This document shows positions 54,150 through 64,000 of a stretch of DNA of 64,000 nt, piece after piece. The DNA is from Phoma sp. XZ068 (taxonomy: Eukaryota > Ascomycota > Dothideomycetes > Pleosporales > Didymellaceae): assembly GCA_004835665.1 (NCBI GenBank), contig RBKR01000014.1, forward strand, positions 992,001-1,056,000, written 5' to 3'. Within the stretch, counting starts at the first letter, position 1. Each line of letters starts with the position of its first letter. The notes beneath the pieces are model-generated. The model made no database searches and was not told where the DNA came from. It saw only the letters and a list, made by a program, of their open reading frames with translations. Made by a program: the position numbers and the translations under genes.

Positions 54150-56039
54150 TCAGGCTGAGCCAGCGGGGCCAGCCGTGCCTGTTGGAATTGGCTGCTTCGC
54201 GATAGCTTCGCCCATCTTCTCCCGTGCGATCTTCTCCTGTTCCATCGCAGCACGGTCAGCTTTGGTAACACGAGGTTTGCGGACCGTTTGACCACCACGA
54301 GAACCTGGACCGCCACCACGGCCGCGGCCCCTTCCTGATGCCTCGCCGCGTGTTGTACCGCCACGACCACGACCTCGACCGCGTCTAACGGTACCATCGG
54401 CCCTGTTTGCAGTTAGTATGAATCCGTGTAAGCTAAGCAAAACAACCACATACCTCTCCACAGCTGGCTTCTCTTCAGTCACAAGAGGGCCGCTGTACAC
54501 GAAGAAACCATCCTTGGCCATAAGTGCTTGCTGCTCCCACGCCAGTTCTGTATCGTCGATGAAGTCATCCTCCTTATCATAATCCTCCTGCTTCCTCTTA
54601 CGCCGCTTCTTACCACCGTTCTCGGTGGCCGAAGCATTGTCGTCCATGCCACCCATTTCTACGTTGCTTTCGTTCTCGGATAGGTCGACTGACATGTCAT
54701 CTGTGGACACACCACCTGCAGCCCGTTCGAGAGCAGCACCGGCAGCCTTCATCTGGCGTTGACGTTCTTGACGAGCAGCAATGCGCGGGTGAAGGGCAGC
54801 AAACCCATACTTCTTCTCAATTTCAAGTGCAACGTTGATTGTAGTGTTCTGGCGTCCTTTCAGATCAAAGGTGAGATAGATATTTGGAGCATTTGGGCCA
54901 TCGACGCCGTTGCTGGAGTTCGTCACAGGCCCAAATGGAGTGCCGGAGAGCAGGCCGCTGCCCGTGGGCAAGGGTGGCGGCGCTTCTTTTTGACGAGCAG
55001 GTTTGGTAGGCGGTGTCGGGGCATTTGTACTTGCAGGTGTGCCATTGGCGGCAGAACTCGCTTTCTGCGCTGTCGCCGTGATTGGCTTTGACACTTCAGA
55101 GTCAATCTCCATGGGTGCAGGTCCTGTAGGAGCGGCGGTGTAAGGTAGAGGCTGTGGTGACGGTTGCTGCGATTGCGATTGCTGTTGTTGTTGTTGTGGT
55201 TGTGGAGCCGGGAAGTCTTGGGGAGGAAGGACCGACCCTGGTCGAGTGTGAAAGCTGGCAGGCGACTGTGGGGCAGAAGTTATGGATGCCTGCTGTTGCT
55301 GCATCTTTACAGGTTGGGTAAAGAAGGAATTGCTAGCAGACGGCGGATCGATCAGACTGGTGATGGACGGCGATGCACTCGCACGGTTAAGCGGAGGCGA
55401 AATAGGCGGCGGCGCGCTCGCTGGGATTTGGGGTTTATCTTCCATGATGCCACCTCGAATAGGATCATACCGCTGACCTGAACTGGAGGGCCGTGGTGTT
55501 GAGGGCGTGACATTCATGTGCGAAAGGTTAGGATTGCTGTAAAGTGTAGGTTCTTGGGTACCTAATCCGCGGGGGACTTGCGTAATCGCGGGCGACGGCT
55601 CTGGCTGTTGCGGTGCCGGTACTGGTTCACTGGGCCTTGGTTGAGGTGTCGGCGAGTTTTGTATTATTGGTTTCTCGTCAACAACTGGTGCTGGTTGAGC
55701 GGCCTGCGCTTCCATGGAAGCTTTGGCTCTCCTCTTGCGCACAGGGGCTGTACTTGGATCCTTGACTTCTGCAGGCTTGCGAGGCTTTCTAGTCTTTTTC
55801 TCTGGCTCTGGAGCATTTGGATCCTTTGGTTTTGGCTTTGGACCTGGTTTCTTGCGTGGTTGCCCGGATGCTGTAAGGCCTCGTGGTGCTGGTGATGTCG
55901 CATTTGCAGGGGTGCTAGTGTTCGCAGGCCCAACACCAACACCAGCGCTGGAAACTCGAACTGTGGATGTGGGTGTACCCTCAGGCGAGTGCGGGGGCGA
56001 ACTCAGACTCCCTGGCGAGGATGCATCGTTTGCATCCAT
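54150..56039 (-). CDS. HPC2: HIR histone-chaperone complex subunit Hpc2 (ubinuclein family)
   Basis: Two exons: complement 54454..56039 and 54150..54402 (612 aa). The HIR complex deposits H3-H4 independently of replication. The Hpc2-related domain is seen at about 483-526: acidic EDYDKEDDFIDDTELAWEQ followed by ALMAKDGFFVYSGPL. N-terminal residues 55-110 carry AT-hook-like basic Pro runs (RKKPGPKPKPKDP), and 120-400 are disordered with glutamine runs and Pro-rich parts. A structured stretch (NIYLTFDLKGRQNTTINVALEIEKKYGFAALHP) precedes the HRD. The C-terminus is RGG-like (RRGRGRGRGG, RGRGRGGGPG). The intron (54403..54453, gtatgt...actaac...cag) is 51 bp and stopless, so unspliced mRNA stays in frame. 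Assignment rests on the HRD. Confidence 0.85.
   Translation of the reverse strand: MDANDASSPGSLSSPPHSPEGTPTSTVRVSSAGVGVGPANTSTPANATSPAPRGLTASGQPRKKPGPKPKPKDPNAPEPEKKTRKPRKPAEVKDPSTAPVRKRRAKASMEAQAAQPAPVVDEKPIIQNSPTPQPRPSEPVPAPQQPEPSPAITQVPRGLGTQEPTLYSNPNLSHMNVTPSTPRPSSSGQRYDPIRGGIMEDKPQIPASAPPPISPPLNRASASPSITSLIDPPSASNSFFTQPVKMQQQQASITSAPQSPASFHTRPGSVLPPQDFPAPQPQQQQQQSQSQQPSPQPLPYTAAPTGPAPMEIDSEVSKPITATAQKASSAANGTPASTNAPTPPTKPARQKEAPPPLPTGSGLLSGTPFGPVTNSSNGVDGPNAPNIYLTFDLKGRQNTTINVALEIEKKYGFAALHPRIAARQERQRQMKAAGAALERAAGGVSTDDMSVDLSENESNVEMGGMDDNASATENGGKKRRKRKQEDYDKEDDFIDDTELAWEQQALMAKDGFFVYSGPLVTEEKPAVERYVVVLLSLHGFILTANRADGTVRRGRGRGRGGTTRGEASGRGRGRGGGPGSRGGQTVRKPRVTKADRAAMEQEKIAREKMGEAIAKQPIPTGTAGPAGSA
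54403..54453 (-). other. 51-bp stopless, frame-neutral intron in HPC2
   Basis: The donor gtatgt, branch-like actaac and acceptor cag are all good, and splicing gives AVER|ADGTVRRGRG. The length is 3n and the translated intron has no stop, so retention would insert 17 hydrophobic residues between the HRD and the RGG-like tail. Confidence 0.7.
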
Positions 56040-57498
56040 GGCTGCAGAAAACCGGAATTATGCAAAACCCTCGAGGTCACCAGACTGCGCGGCAAAAAGT
56101 CACGAACCCGATACAAAAGTCTGTATACAAAGACAGATACTTCGGGCGCAACTTAGGGGCGTATGTAGCGCGGGCAGCTGCGCGGCAGATTGCTGGCTGA
56201 GCGGGCTGGCGAACTCAACACCAAAAGTTGCGGATGGCGCTTTATCGCAACAGTTGTCGAGAACACCAAAATCGATGTGCAGCCGAGTACCGGGCCGGGG
56301 AAGAACTGAAAAGGAACTTGTTGCACGGAGGGGAACGCGAAGTTTTAACCCCTAATTAGTGTTTGATGGAGGCGATCACAGCAAGTGCGATATTGATGAA
56401 AAGGTAATCGCAGCAGGCAGAGATCGTACAGGTTGAGAAAGAGAAAAGGAGAGGAAAGAGACGTCGACGTTCTCAAGTCTTGAATGGGGGCTTCAGGTAT
56501 GAAGAGCGATTTGGCACATGGGCCAAAGCGCAAGGTTACGACGAGGAAAATCACTTTTACGCCAGCGTCTGTCTCCCCCGGACTGGGCGGCGGCTGTTCA
56601 ATCTGTGAATGAGACCCTGGAAGTGGGCTGCCGGCCGACCCTTCTGACATGAGCTTGTCGGCAGATCTATCTTTATAACCGCTTGGTGCAAGTTTACCTT
56701 GACCGATTCGAGCGCAAGTTGTCTGACTTGTTTATCTGACATCTGCTTGTAGCTGATGATGCTGCTGTGACTTCAGTTTGATTTGATTCTTCCAGGCCAC
56801 GCTGTAAGGGAACTGAGTGTCGTCCTCATTGAGCAACTGGCGCGATCAGCAATTCCACGCACGAAGGCGCATACGTCGTTCTATGCTCTACTGACAACCT
56901 CGGACGTTATTCACTGCCTCCCAGAGTAAACATTTGGTCCAATTCAGTATCGGCAAGGCCATTTGAGTTTCGGAAACACACGACAAAGCTTGTGTCTCTA
57001 ACTGACAGGTTCAGATGCCTACGGTGGTTGTTTGTCCCAACGGGCCGGTTTACAAGGGTCCACTTTTCGATCCTCGCACCTTACCCGATTCAGACATGGC
57101 TTGTCCATTTGATCTGCTCCAACTCTGTGGCGCAAGTGCGAGGAAGATGTAGTCTTTTATCAGATCTAGCGGTCCTCTTGCTGTCCCTTGTGCCGTATTT
57201 GGAGACATGGTTGCTAAGAGAGACAGAAATTTACTTGGCTACTAATGTCTAAGACTGGATGAAACATGCGCTTCCGATCACGCCTCCACGAAAATCATTT
57301 GGCGATCAGAGACGGTGCGAAAACGTGAACATTTCTCTTCGTAGATTGAAACTAGATATCATCGCAAAGCAGTCATACAACTGACCCTATGCTTAAGAAC
57401 GCCGTATAACGCCTTCCCGGCCCTACAACGCCAAGGGAGTATATGCAAGAATACAGAAACAATGATACATCAACTTTTCATACGGACGAGATAGTTGA
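56040..57498. other. Intergenic, 1.5 kb
   Basis: HPC2 promoter and 3' flank of NOP56 (both minus). A GA-rich tract (AGAAAGAGAAAAGGAGAGGAAAGAG, about 56438-56462) lies upstream of HPC2 and may be its core promoter or UTR. No gene supported. Confidence 0.5.
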
Positions 57499-59215
57499 TC
57501 ATGCCTTGCTCTTCTTCTTCTTCTTGCTCTCGCCATCGTCGTCATCCGCTTTCCTCTTCTTCTCCTTCTTCGACTTCTTCTCGGAGACGTCCTCATCGGC
57601 GCTCTTGGACTTCTTGTCCTTCTTCTTCTCTTTCTTCTCCTTCTTCTCGCGGCGAGCCTGCTCAGTTGCGCCTGCGGTGACACCGTCGGCCATCTCAACG
57701 TCCTCAGTCGCAGTGGCTGTAGGGTCGGGGATACCAATGTCGGTCATAACGGCGTTCATAGCAGCTTGCATAACTGCAGCGTTCTTGGTAGGCGGCGCAC
57801 CGGACGAGTAGAACTCAATCCTCTCCTCGACTTGACGCTTGAGTGCCTCACCGAACTTGGAGGTAGGAGTCTCAGAGAAGTTGTCAATCCTGGACGCGAT
57901 GGAGCACTTGTTGGCCAAGAAACGGGAGATTCTGCCCTTGGACTTGGCTCCAGTCTTGCCGATGAACGACGAGTGGTAGATCAAACCGTACTTGGGTGTG
58001 TTGCCCTTGGTCTTGAGACTGCGCATCGAGTTAGCAATGGAAATGAGTTTGACATGGGATGGTGCTTACGCTCGGAACAGAGCCTTCTCGGCACCGAGAA
58101 TCTGGACAGTGGAGGCAGGGTACTTAGACAAGTTGGTCAAAGATCCAGCCTTGGAGATAAGACGAGCGCCGACAACGTCGCCGATGAGAGCAGCCAGGTT
58201 AGGTGCGACCTGGTTCATCCTGCTTCCAAGGTAGTTGGAGAGCTGCTTGCGGTAGGCGGCCAGGGATGCCGTGCGCTTGGCGAAAGCCATGACAATCTCC
58301 ATATCCGCGGCGGACAGGTCGCGACCCATGGATGTACGGGCAGCCTTGATGATGGCAGTCGCGACAGCCTCATCATCGTCAACTACAGCGGCGAGGTCGT
58401 GGGTGTCGTCATCAGTAAGACGGGACTTGTCGCCAATGGTGAGGACAACCTTAGCGTACTGGTCGTTGCTCTGGACAATCTTCGACAGCTCGGGGAAGTG
58501 CCATCCGTAGTTCTCACGAAGACGCATGCAGAACTGGTTCAGCTGGAGGGGAGTCAGTAAATACGTCTGGGGGCTTGCAACTCGAAAAACTCACGTCCTT
58601 GTCGACCTGGTCGAGGGTAGCAATAGCCTGGATGATGTGGTTGTCCTGCTTGTTGACGCTGAACTTCACCTTGGCGCGGGAGTATGCGTGACCAAGACCA
58701 AGGATGGAGCGGTCAATGTCGCCGGGCTGGAGCTTCTTGATGAGCTTGCCAGAGTGTTGGCGGAGACCACGGAGCAGATCAGAGACGACTTCGGAGGTTT
58801 GGGCGGTCTCGCAGGCGAGGTTGGGGAAGGCAGCCTTGATGCTTCCGGCCAAGTTGCTCTCGCTAAGGCCGAGCGTGATGATCTTCTTCTTGCCAGCCTT
58901 GGGAAGGTTGGTCTCGAGGGTGGCGCGCAAGAAGTCGGAGAGAATACCCTCAGAAATATCGTTGATCTCCTGCAGCGCATCCTGGGTGCCCTGGAACGGA
59001 GCAAGACCAACGAGCTCGACAGTCTTACCGAACTTGTCAAGGTCCTGCACGGCCTTCTGGACTTCGGCAAGGCGGTTGCCAATGGTGTCGGGCTGCAGGA
59101 TTACTTTGAAGACCTGAGCAGCGCATTAGCAACTTTGTTCAGGTCTGGAGCTCCGCGCGTGTGAACATACCGCATAGCCGATAGGGCTTTCGTGGAGGAG
59201 GTAGTCGACCGACAT
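57499..59215 (-). CDS. NOP56: Box C/D snoRNP core protein Nop56
   Basis: Four exons: complement 59171..59215, 58595..59113, 58070..58542, 57499..58018 (518 aa). Exon 1 encodes only 15 residues. Introns of 57, 52 and 51 bp, all GT-AG, join in frame (GYA|VFK, DKD|LNQ, RA|LKTK). Nop56 pairs with Nop58 and fibrillarin in the nucleolus to guide 2'-O-methylation of rRNA. The N-terminal domain starts SVDYLLHESPIGYAVFK, which distinguishes Nop56 from Nop58; the middle shows the coiled-coil region (DDEAVATAIIKAARTSMG) and the Nop domain (NLAALIGDVVGARLISKAGSLTNLSKYPASTVQILGAEKALFRA). The C-terminal 65 residues are the usual Lys/Glu/Asp-rich KKE/D tail (EKKEKKKDKKSK). The divergent neighbour is CCT6. 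Confidence 0.95.
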
Positions 59216-59485
59216 CGTGATTGTCGCAAAGCTTGAATTCTGTCGCGATGTGGTGACGCGAGACGTAATCCGGCGTGTGGTCGTGTGAATTGAGCTCTTC
59301 GACGAATGCAAGAAAAGTTCTGTGAACGTCCGTGCACCGGCGGTGCCGAAGAGTCCCCGCCGCGCTTCCACCAAAATCTCTAGAGGGGGGACGCGCTCGG
59401 CCAGGCACGCGAAGCAGCAATACCCCACGCTGTCACCCTGCTTTATTTCCTGTATTGTTCGATACCCTGATAGACGTCTTGCAAT
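59216..59485. promoter_or_regulatory. Compact bidirectional promoter NOP56/CCT6
   Basis: Only 270 bp separate the two start codons, which point away from each other. Both genes are growth-linked, so a shared promoter is plausible. No TATA box is visible. The region carries GC-rich words near the middle (CCGCGCTTCC, GGGGACGCGC). Confidence 0.65.
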
Positions 59486-61454
59486 ATGTCGGCTGCACAG
59501 TTGTTGAACCCAAAGGCGGAGTCGAGGGTAGGCCGTCACTGTTTGCAAACACTGAAGCCCAGCTAACATCCACACAGAGGCGCGGGGAAGCTCTGCAGGT
59601 GAACATCTCGGCTGGAGAGGGTCTGCAGAAGGTATGGAAATGCCATGGAGATATGCAGTAACGGTGTACTAACGTGAACACAGGTCCTTGCTTCCAACCT
59701 TGGACCCCGCGGTACTCTGAAGATGTACGTTTGCTTCTACCTTCTAAGAAACATGTCGCTAACAGTCTCAGGCTTGTCGATGGCGCTGGAGGAGTACGTG
59801 ACGTCTTGTGTTTCCCCCGGTATAGGCTCTGACTGGTCGAACAGATCAAACTCACAAAAGACGGAAGTGTTTTGCTGAAGGAGATGGTATGTCCAATACT
59901 CCCAGATTAATCCTGCACGTCTGACATCTTTGTAGCAAATCCAGAACCCCACTGCCGTACGTGTACTCGTCGATCGCGAAACTCGCACAATCTAAAGTAG
60001 GACAGGTCATGATTGCGCGCGCCGCCACAGCACAGGATGATATCACAGGAGATGGAACAACATCAGCAGTACTGCTGATTGGAGAGCTTCTGAAGCAGGC
60101 AGACCGCTACATTTCCGAGGGTCTTCACCCCCGTGTGATCACCGACGGATACGACATTGCGAAGACAGAGTCGCTGAAGGTAAGACCTCCGCGCCGGTGC
60201 ACGGGACTGTGAAGCCTGACAAATTGGTAGTTCCTCGATGAGTTCAAGCTTGAGAAGGAGGTCGACCGTGAACTTCTGCTTTCCGTTGCCCGCACATCGT
60301 TGTCTACGAAGCTCGACAGCTCGCTCGCCGAGCAGCTGACCCCCGATATCGTTGATGCAGTTCTTGCCATTTACCAGGCACCTGCGAAGCCCGATCTTCA
60401 CATGGTGGAGATCATGACCATGCAGCACCGCACTGCAGCGGACACACAGCTCATTCGAGGTCTCGCTCTGGACCACGGCGCGAGGCATCCTGACATGCCC
60501 AAGAGGGTGGAGAACGCATACATCCTGACTTTGAACGTCAGTCTGGAATACGAGAAGTCTGAGATCAACTCTGGTTTCTACTACTCGAGCGCAGAGCAGA
60601 GAGAGAAGCTCGTTGAGAGCGAGCGAAGATTCGTCGATGACAAGCTGAGGAAGATCGTCGAGCTGAAGAAGGAGGTCTGCGGTGATGACCCCAAGAAGGG
60701 ATTCGTCATCATCAACCAGAAGGGTATCGACCCTCTCAGCTTGGATGTCCTGGTCAAGAACGGTATTTTCGCGCTGAGGAGAGCAAAGAGGAGGAACATG
60801 GAGCGTCTTCAGCTTATCTGCGGTGGAACGTCACAGAACAGCGTTGACGACATGACACCGGATGTACTTGGTTGGGCTGGTACCGTCTACGAACACCAGC
60901 TGGGTGAGGAGAAGTACACCTTCATCGAGGACGTTAAGGAGCCGAAGTCAGTCACACTCCTTATCAAGGGACCTAACTCGCACACCATCAGTCAGATCAA
61001 GGATGCTGTCCGCGATGGTCTAAGGAGTGTCTACAACATGATTGTCGACAAGAGCGTTGTACCTGGTGCTGGCGCATTCCAAGTCGCCTGTGCCGCTCGC
61101 CTGAACAGCGAGGAGTTTAGGAAGACAGTCAAGGGCAAGGCGAAGTGGGGTGTTTTGGCTTTCGCCGATGCGCTTCTCGTCATTCCCAAAACACTGGCCG
61201 CGAACTCTGGTCACGATATCCAAGACTCCCTGGCCGCCCTGCAAGATGAGTATGCAGAGGGCAACGTAGTCGGCCTCAACCTGGCTACCGGTGAGGCCAT
61301 GGACCCTACACAAGAAGGTGTTTACGATTCATTCCGCGTGCTACGCAACTGTATAGCTTCGGCTACCGGAATCGCTTCTAACCTGTTGCTCTGCGACGAG
61401 ATGCTCAAGGCGCGACAGATGGGACGCGCCCCTGGCCCTGGCGACGATCAATGA
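59486..61454 (+). CDS. CCT6: Chaperonin TRiC/CCT subunit zeta
   Basis: Eight exons: 59486..59527, 59578..59631, 59684..59724, 59772..59793, 59845..59886, 59936..59956, 60006..60179, 60231..61454 (539 aa; yeast Cct6 is 546). Seven introns of 47-52 bp crowd the first 750 bp, with micro-exons of 22 and 21 bp. CCT folds actin, tubulin and WD40 proteins in the cytosol. Motifs: the start MSAAQLLNPKAES (zeta-specific), NLGPRGTLKMLVDGAGG, KLTKDGSVLL, the ATP-binding GDGTTS, and GPNSHTISQIKDAVRDGLRSVYN in the equatorial domain, ending with LRNCIASATGIASNLLLCDEML. Each small exon was placed by matching the family blocks in frame, so minor errors are possible there, but the whole is secure. Confidence 0.95.
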
Positions 61455-64000
61455 TCGCAATGAATCACGTTTTGAGGATGGATGTAAAAGCTTTTAGATA
61501 GTGGAAAGCAGGACGCAGAGTGAGCGGCTCTGCTCACTTGCCTTACATTCTCCTGCTTGTACTATGTAGCACAGCCCAAACGAAGAAAGAAACCAACAAG
61601 TTATCAAAGGATCACACATTCTCATGCTGACTGTTGCTAGTCGGGCCTTGCAATTCTTGCAATAGCCTCTTATGTAGATTTGGATCATTTTACTTTGCAA
61701 ATGCTTGGTTTACAGTGCAGATGATTAAACCATACACGAAAGAGTGGGTTGATCTGAAGCATCTTGCCGTGGCCAGCCTCCCTCCAGCTCAAATGCGAAA
61801 CGCATGTTTTGTCAGTTGAGACCTGCTTGTTTCTGGAGAACGGTCGTGGAGATGGGAAGCGAGAGGCACGTGCCCCACCCAAGATTCATCACAGGACGCG
61901 GGGCAAACTTCATTCAGCACTTCACACCCCTCGAACCCCTGAGCCCATGGAAATGGTTGACGATGATAATGGTGAGCACTGCGATATGGGCAAATCAGAG
62001 CTCTTAGACGCAAGATCGGATAGGCTTGTGCTCGTCGAGGCCTGTGCGATCTGCTCGCTCAAGCACGGCCAGTTTTCATCACTTGCAGGCAACAACGACC
62101 TCAACGCGCACGACCCATCCGGCCCACACAAATCCGATCTTGCACAAGCGAGCGCAAAGGTAAAGCGTCGTTACACAGCGGATCAATGTGAGAATTTGCG
62201 CATTATATAAATATTTAATTTTCCTGTTCTGATTGTGCAGTGCGAGGATTTGTACGAACTCATTTCTTGCCTTTTACCAGAAGTGACCGCGAGTCCCGCA
62301 CAACACTGCACTTACTCAATCTTTGGACCAAACCTCATGGGTTCAACCCATACTTTTTGCAATTTTAGACACCATCTCATTTTATCAAGTTAACCCAGCG
62401 CTCTCTAACGCGCTTGCCCATTTCTTTTTGTCAAGTTTTTGCGTCGAGATATGCTTTTTTGAAGTTTTGCTCAAGCAGCAAACGATCGGGACAAAGACTG
62501 AAACCTGGTGCGTGCTTTGTCCAAGCGCTATCCTTTCGTAGGATACTGACACCTCATCTTCGACCAACGTGGTACAATCTCACCCAGAGAGTCAATTTAC
62601 GTCTCCGAGCCGTTCTTGACAGCCTGTTGAGGCGCTCCTTTTGTGCGAGCCGTCGCTAGACTTCCGTTACTGTTTCTCCCGCGTTTCGTCCAGCTGCGAG
62701 CAAGTACTCATTCACGGGACTTCGTACCGGTTTGCAGTACAGCACGACAGATTGAGCAGTCAAAGAGATATGATATCAAGAACTTTACACGCACCGGTTC
62801 AAACTTTCTGGCTGTCGGAAGCAGGGACGAGCGCGATGTGTTAAAAAGGAACGGCCACTTGCTTCTGAAATATTCGTCGCTGGTAACAAGGTATGGCAAT
62901 ACTGCAAGTATGTATCCCTTACCGTAAACCGCAAATCGAGTTATTTTCTTTTCAGCTGCGCCTCAACCCTACAACAATCTTCATTTTCCTATGTCGTTGT
63001 TCAAGTCAAGATCGGTTTTGGTTTTGCCCTCTCCTGCATGCACGAGCCGTTTGCCCGACGCGCCGAATATCCCTTGCTGGCGGTGTTGTTTCTTCTTAGA
63101 CACGTTCGGTCGCCCTCGCCGACGAGTGCAAGAGCAGGAATTAGGCACGAGCAAATTCTCTTGAGCTGCATGAAAAAGGCTTGTCCGATGTGGTTCACAC
63201 GGAGGTGTGCAACATGCGCGATTACGGCCCATAGTGGCATTGTCTAGCTCCTATCCCGAATAGGTGCGCTTATCATATGCTATTTCATCTGCCATCGATC
63301 CTTCAAGTAAGGTACACGTTGATGAGGCTCAATTGAAGTTCTCCGGCTTGTCATTTCCCAATGCAAGGTGTGGCGCGACTTCACGTTTCAGATCTCGAAT
63401 CCTCATCTCAGGCTCACTTGGTGTTTCGCCTGACGCAGGCTCATTTAAGTCGGTCACTACCCCGCCTCACAGGCTCCCTCGACGAACGATGCCTTCACCT
63501 ACTGACGTCGGTGGTTGCCCTGGCGGCTCACCATAGCAAGCGGCTGCTTGGAACATACAAAGGCGCCTAGGTCCCAACGACCAGACGACCAGGAACGGAG
63601 CGTTGTGGGTGGCTTCGCGACGCGAAAGGGGAGATTTACCGTTTATCTCGAGTGGACAGCGAGACTCACTTTCACCTACTGACAGTCGCGGTTGCCCTGG
63701 CTGCATGCCAAGAAAGCAAGGTCGACGCAGGTACCAAACACTCGCATAACGTTCGCATATCTCCCTTGCTTGCACCTGCCTTCCGCCACACTCTTTACGC
63801 CCACATCCCTTCTGCTCCGAAGCTTCTCAACTCGGCTCAGCCCGATTCACTTTCCTTTCAATCCAGCTGCGGGCAGTCAGTCACTCGTTATCATTTTGCT
63901 CAAGGTTCCCTTCTGCACGTTTGCACACCGAAATAAACCAGCGAACGCCTCGAGAGCTGTCTTTGCACAATAAGTTACCTTGAGCATTCCATAACACTCG
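61455..64000. other. Intergenic to right edge, 2.5 kb
   Basis: CCT6 3' flank followed by spacer. Frames up to 148 codons (61764-62210) have no domain. The last 300 bp are pyrimidine-rich with CTCACTTTCC-like words, resembling a 5' UTR or promoter of a gene beyond the edge. A short direct repeat at 63.5-63.7 kb is listed separately. Confidence 0.5.
63493..63704. repeat. Imperfect 35-bp direct repeat (63493-63527 and 63670-63704)
   Basis: Both copies share TTCACCTACTGAC then GTCG and GGTTGCCCTGGC with a few indels or substitutions, about 177 bp apart. The rest of the sequence between them is not obviously duplicated. Confidence 0.7.

Noticed and set aside
1..64000. CRISPR arrays, operons, riboswitches, rRNA
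   Set aside because: None seen; the window is eukaryotic with introns and monocistronic spacing.

Overview
This window is a filamentous ascomycete (Pezizomycotina) chromosome segment, most likely Dothideomycetes and perhaps Pleosporales. The evidence is that protein genes are split by many short introns (mostly 46-60 bp) with GTNNGT donors, CTRAC/CTGAC-like branch sites and YAG acceptors. Fungal hallmark families are present: a HET-domain protein, a PhiA-like wall protein, a Pth11-like receptor relic, Ldb17 and Hpc2. Gene spacing is 0.1-5 kb with no operons. The class-level placement is an impression from protein similarity, not a computed result.

Layout, left to right. (1) 1-6 kb: the minus-strand PI4P 5-kinase (its 3' end runs off the left edge), a four-span membrane protein and a metallo-beta-lactamase-fold protein. 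(2) 7.5-16 kb: a dense housekeeping block with a two-finger zinc protein, a small ORF, the GRASP/Grh1 Golgi protein head-to-head with the cap hypermethylase TGS1, and proteasome ATPase Rpt3. (3) 17.3-20.3 kb: the single-exon ARID protein Swi1. (4) 21.8-27.2 kb: a secreted PhiA-like protein, a decayed F-box/ankyrin gene and Ldb17/SPIN90. (5) 29.6-31.4 kb: an MFS monocarboxylate-type transporter. (6) 31.4-36.7 kb: about 5 kb without a convincing gene, holding a cluster of a GC-rich octamer in both orientations. (7) 36.7-40.4 kb: a ubiquitin-like/AN1 zinc-finger fusion and a cytochrome b5-acyl-CoA dehydrogenase fusion. (8) 42.5-50 kb: an accessory stretch with a Pth11-like receptor pseudogene, a large secreted glycosidase-like protein and a HET-domain protein. 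(9) 50.9-61.5 kb: secreted RNase T2, a conserved-looking unknown, the histone-chaperone subunit Hpc2, then Nop56 and CCT6 sharing a 270-bp divergent promoter. (10) 61.5-64 kb: non-coding sequence, pyrimidine-rich at the right edge.

Functionally the window mixes core nuclear and proteostasis genes (TGS1, Nop56, Swi1, Hpc2, Rpt3, CCT6), actin/endocytosis and membrane-traffic genes (Ldb17, Grh1, PIP5K) and accessory or secreted genes. The two clear pseudogenes and the gene-poor stretch lie in the accessory parts. Exon boundaries were worked out by hand from splice motifs, reading-frame continuity and family similarity. I did not find a clearly new multi-gene system. The most unusual items are the UBL-AN1 fusion with a preserved Gly-Gly, the octamer cluster, the two decaying genes and several odd introns or micro-exons.
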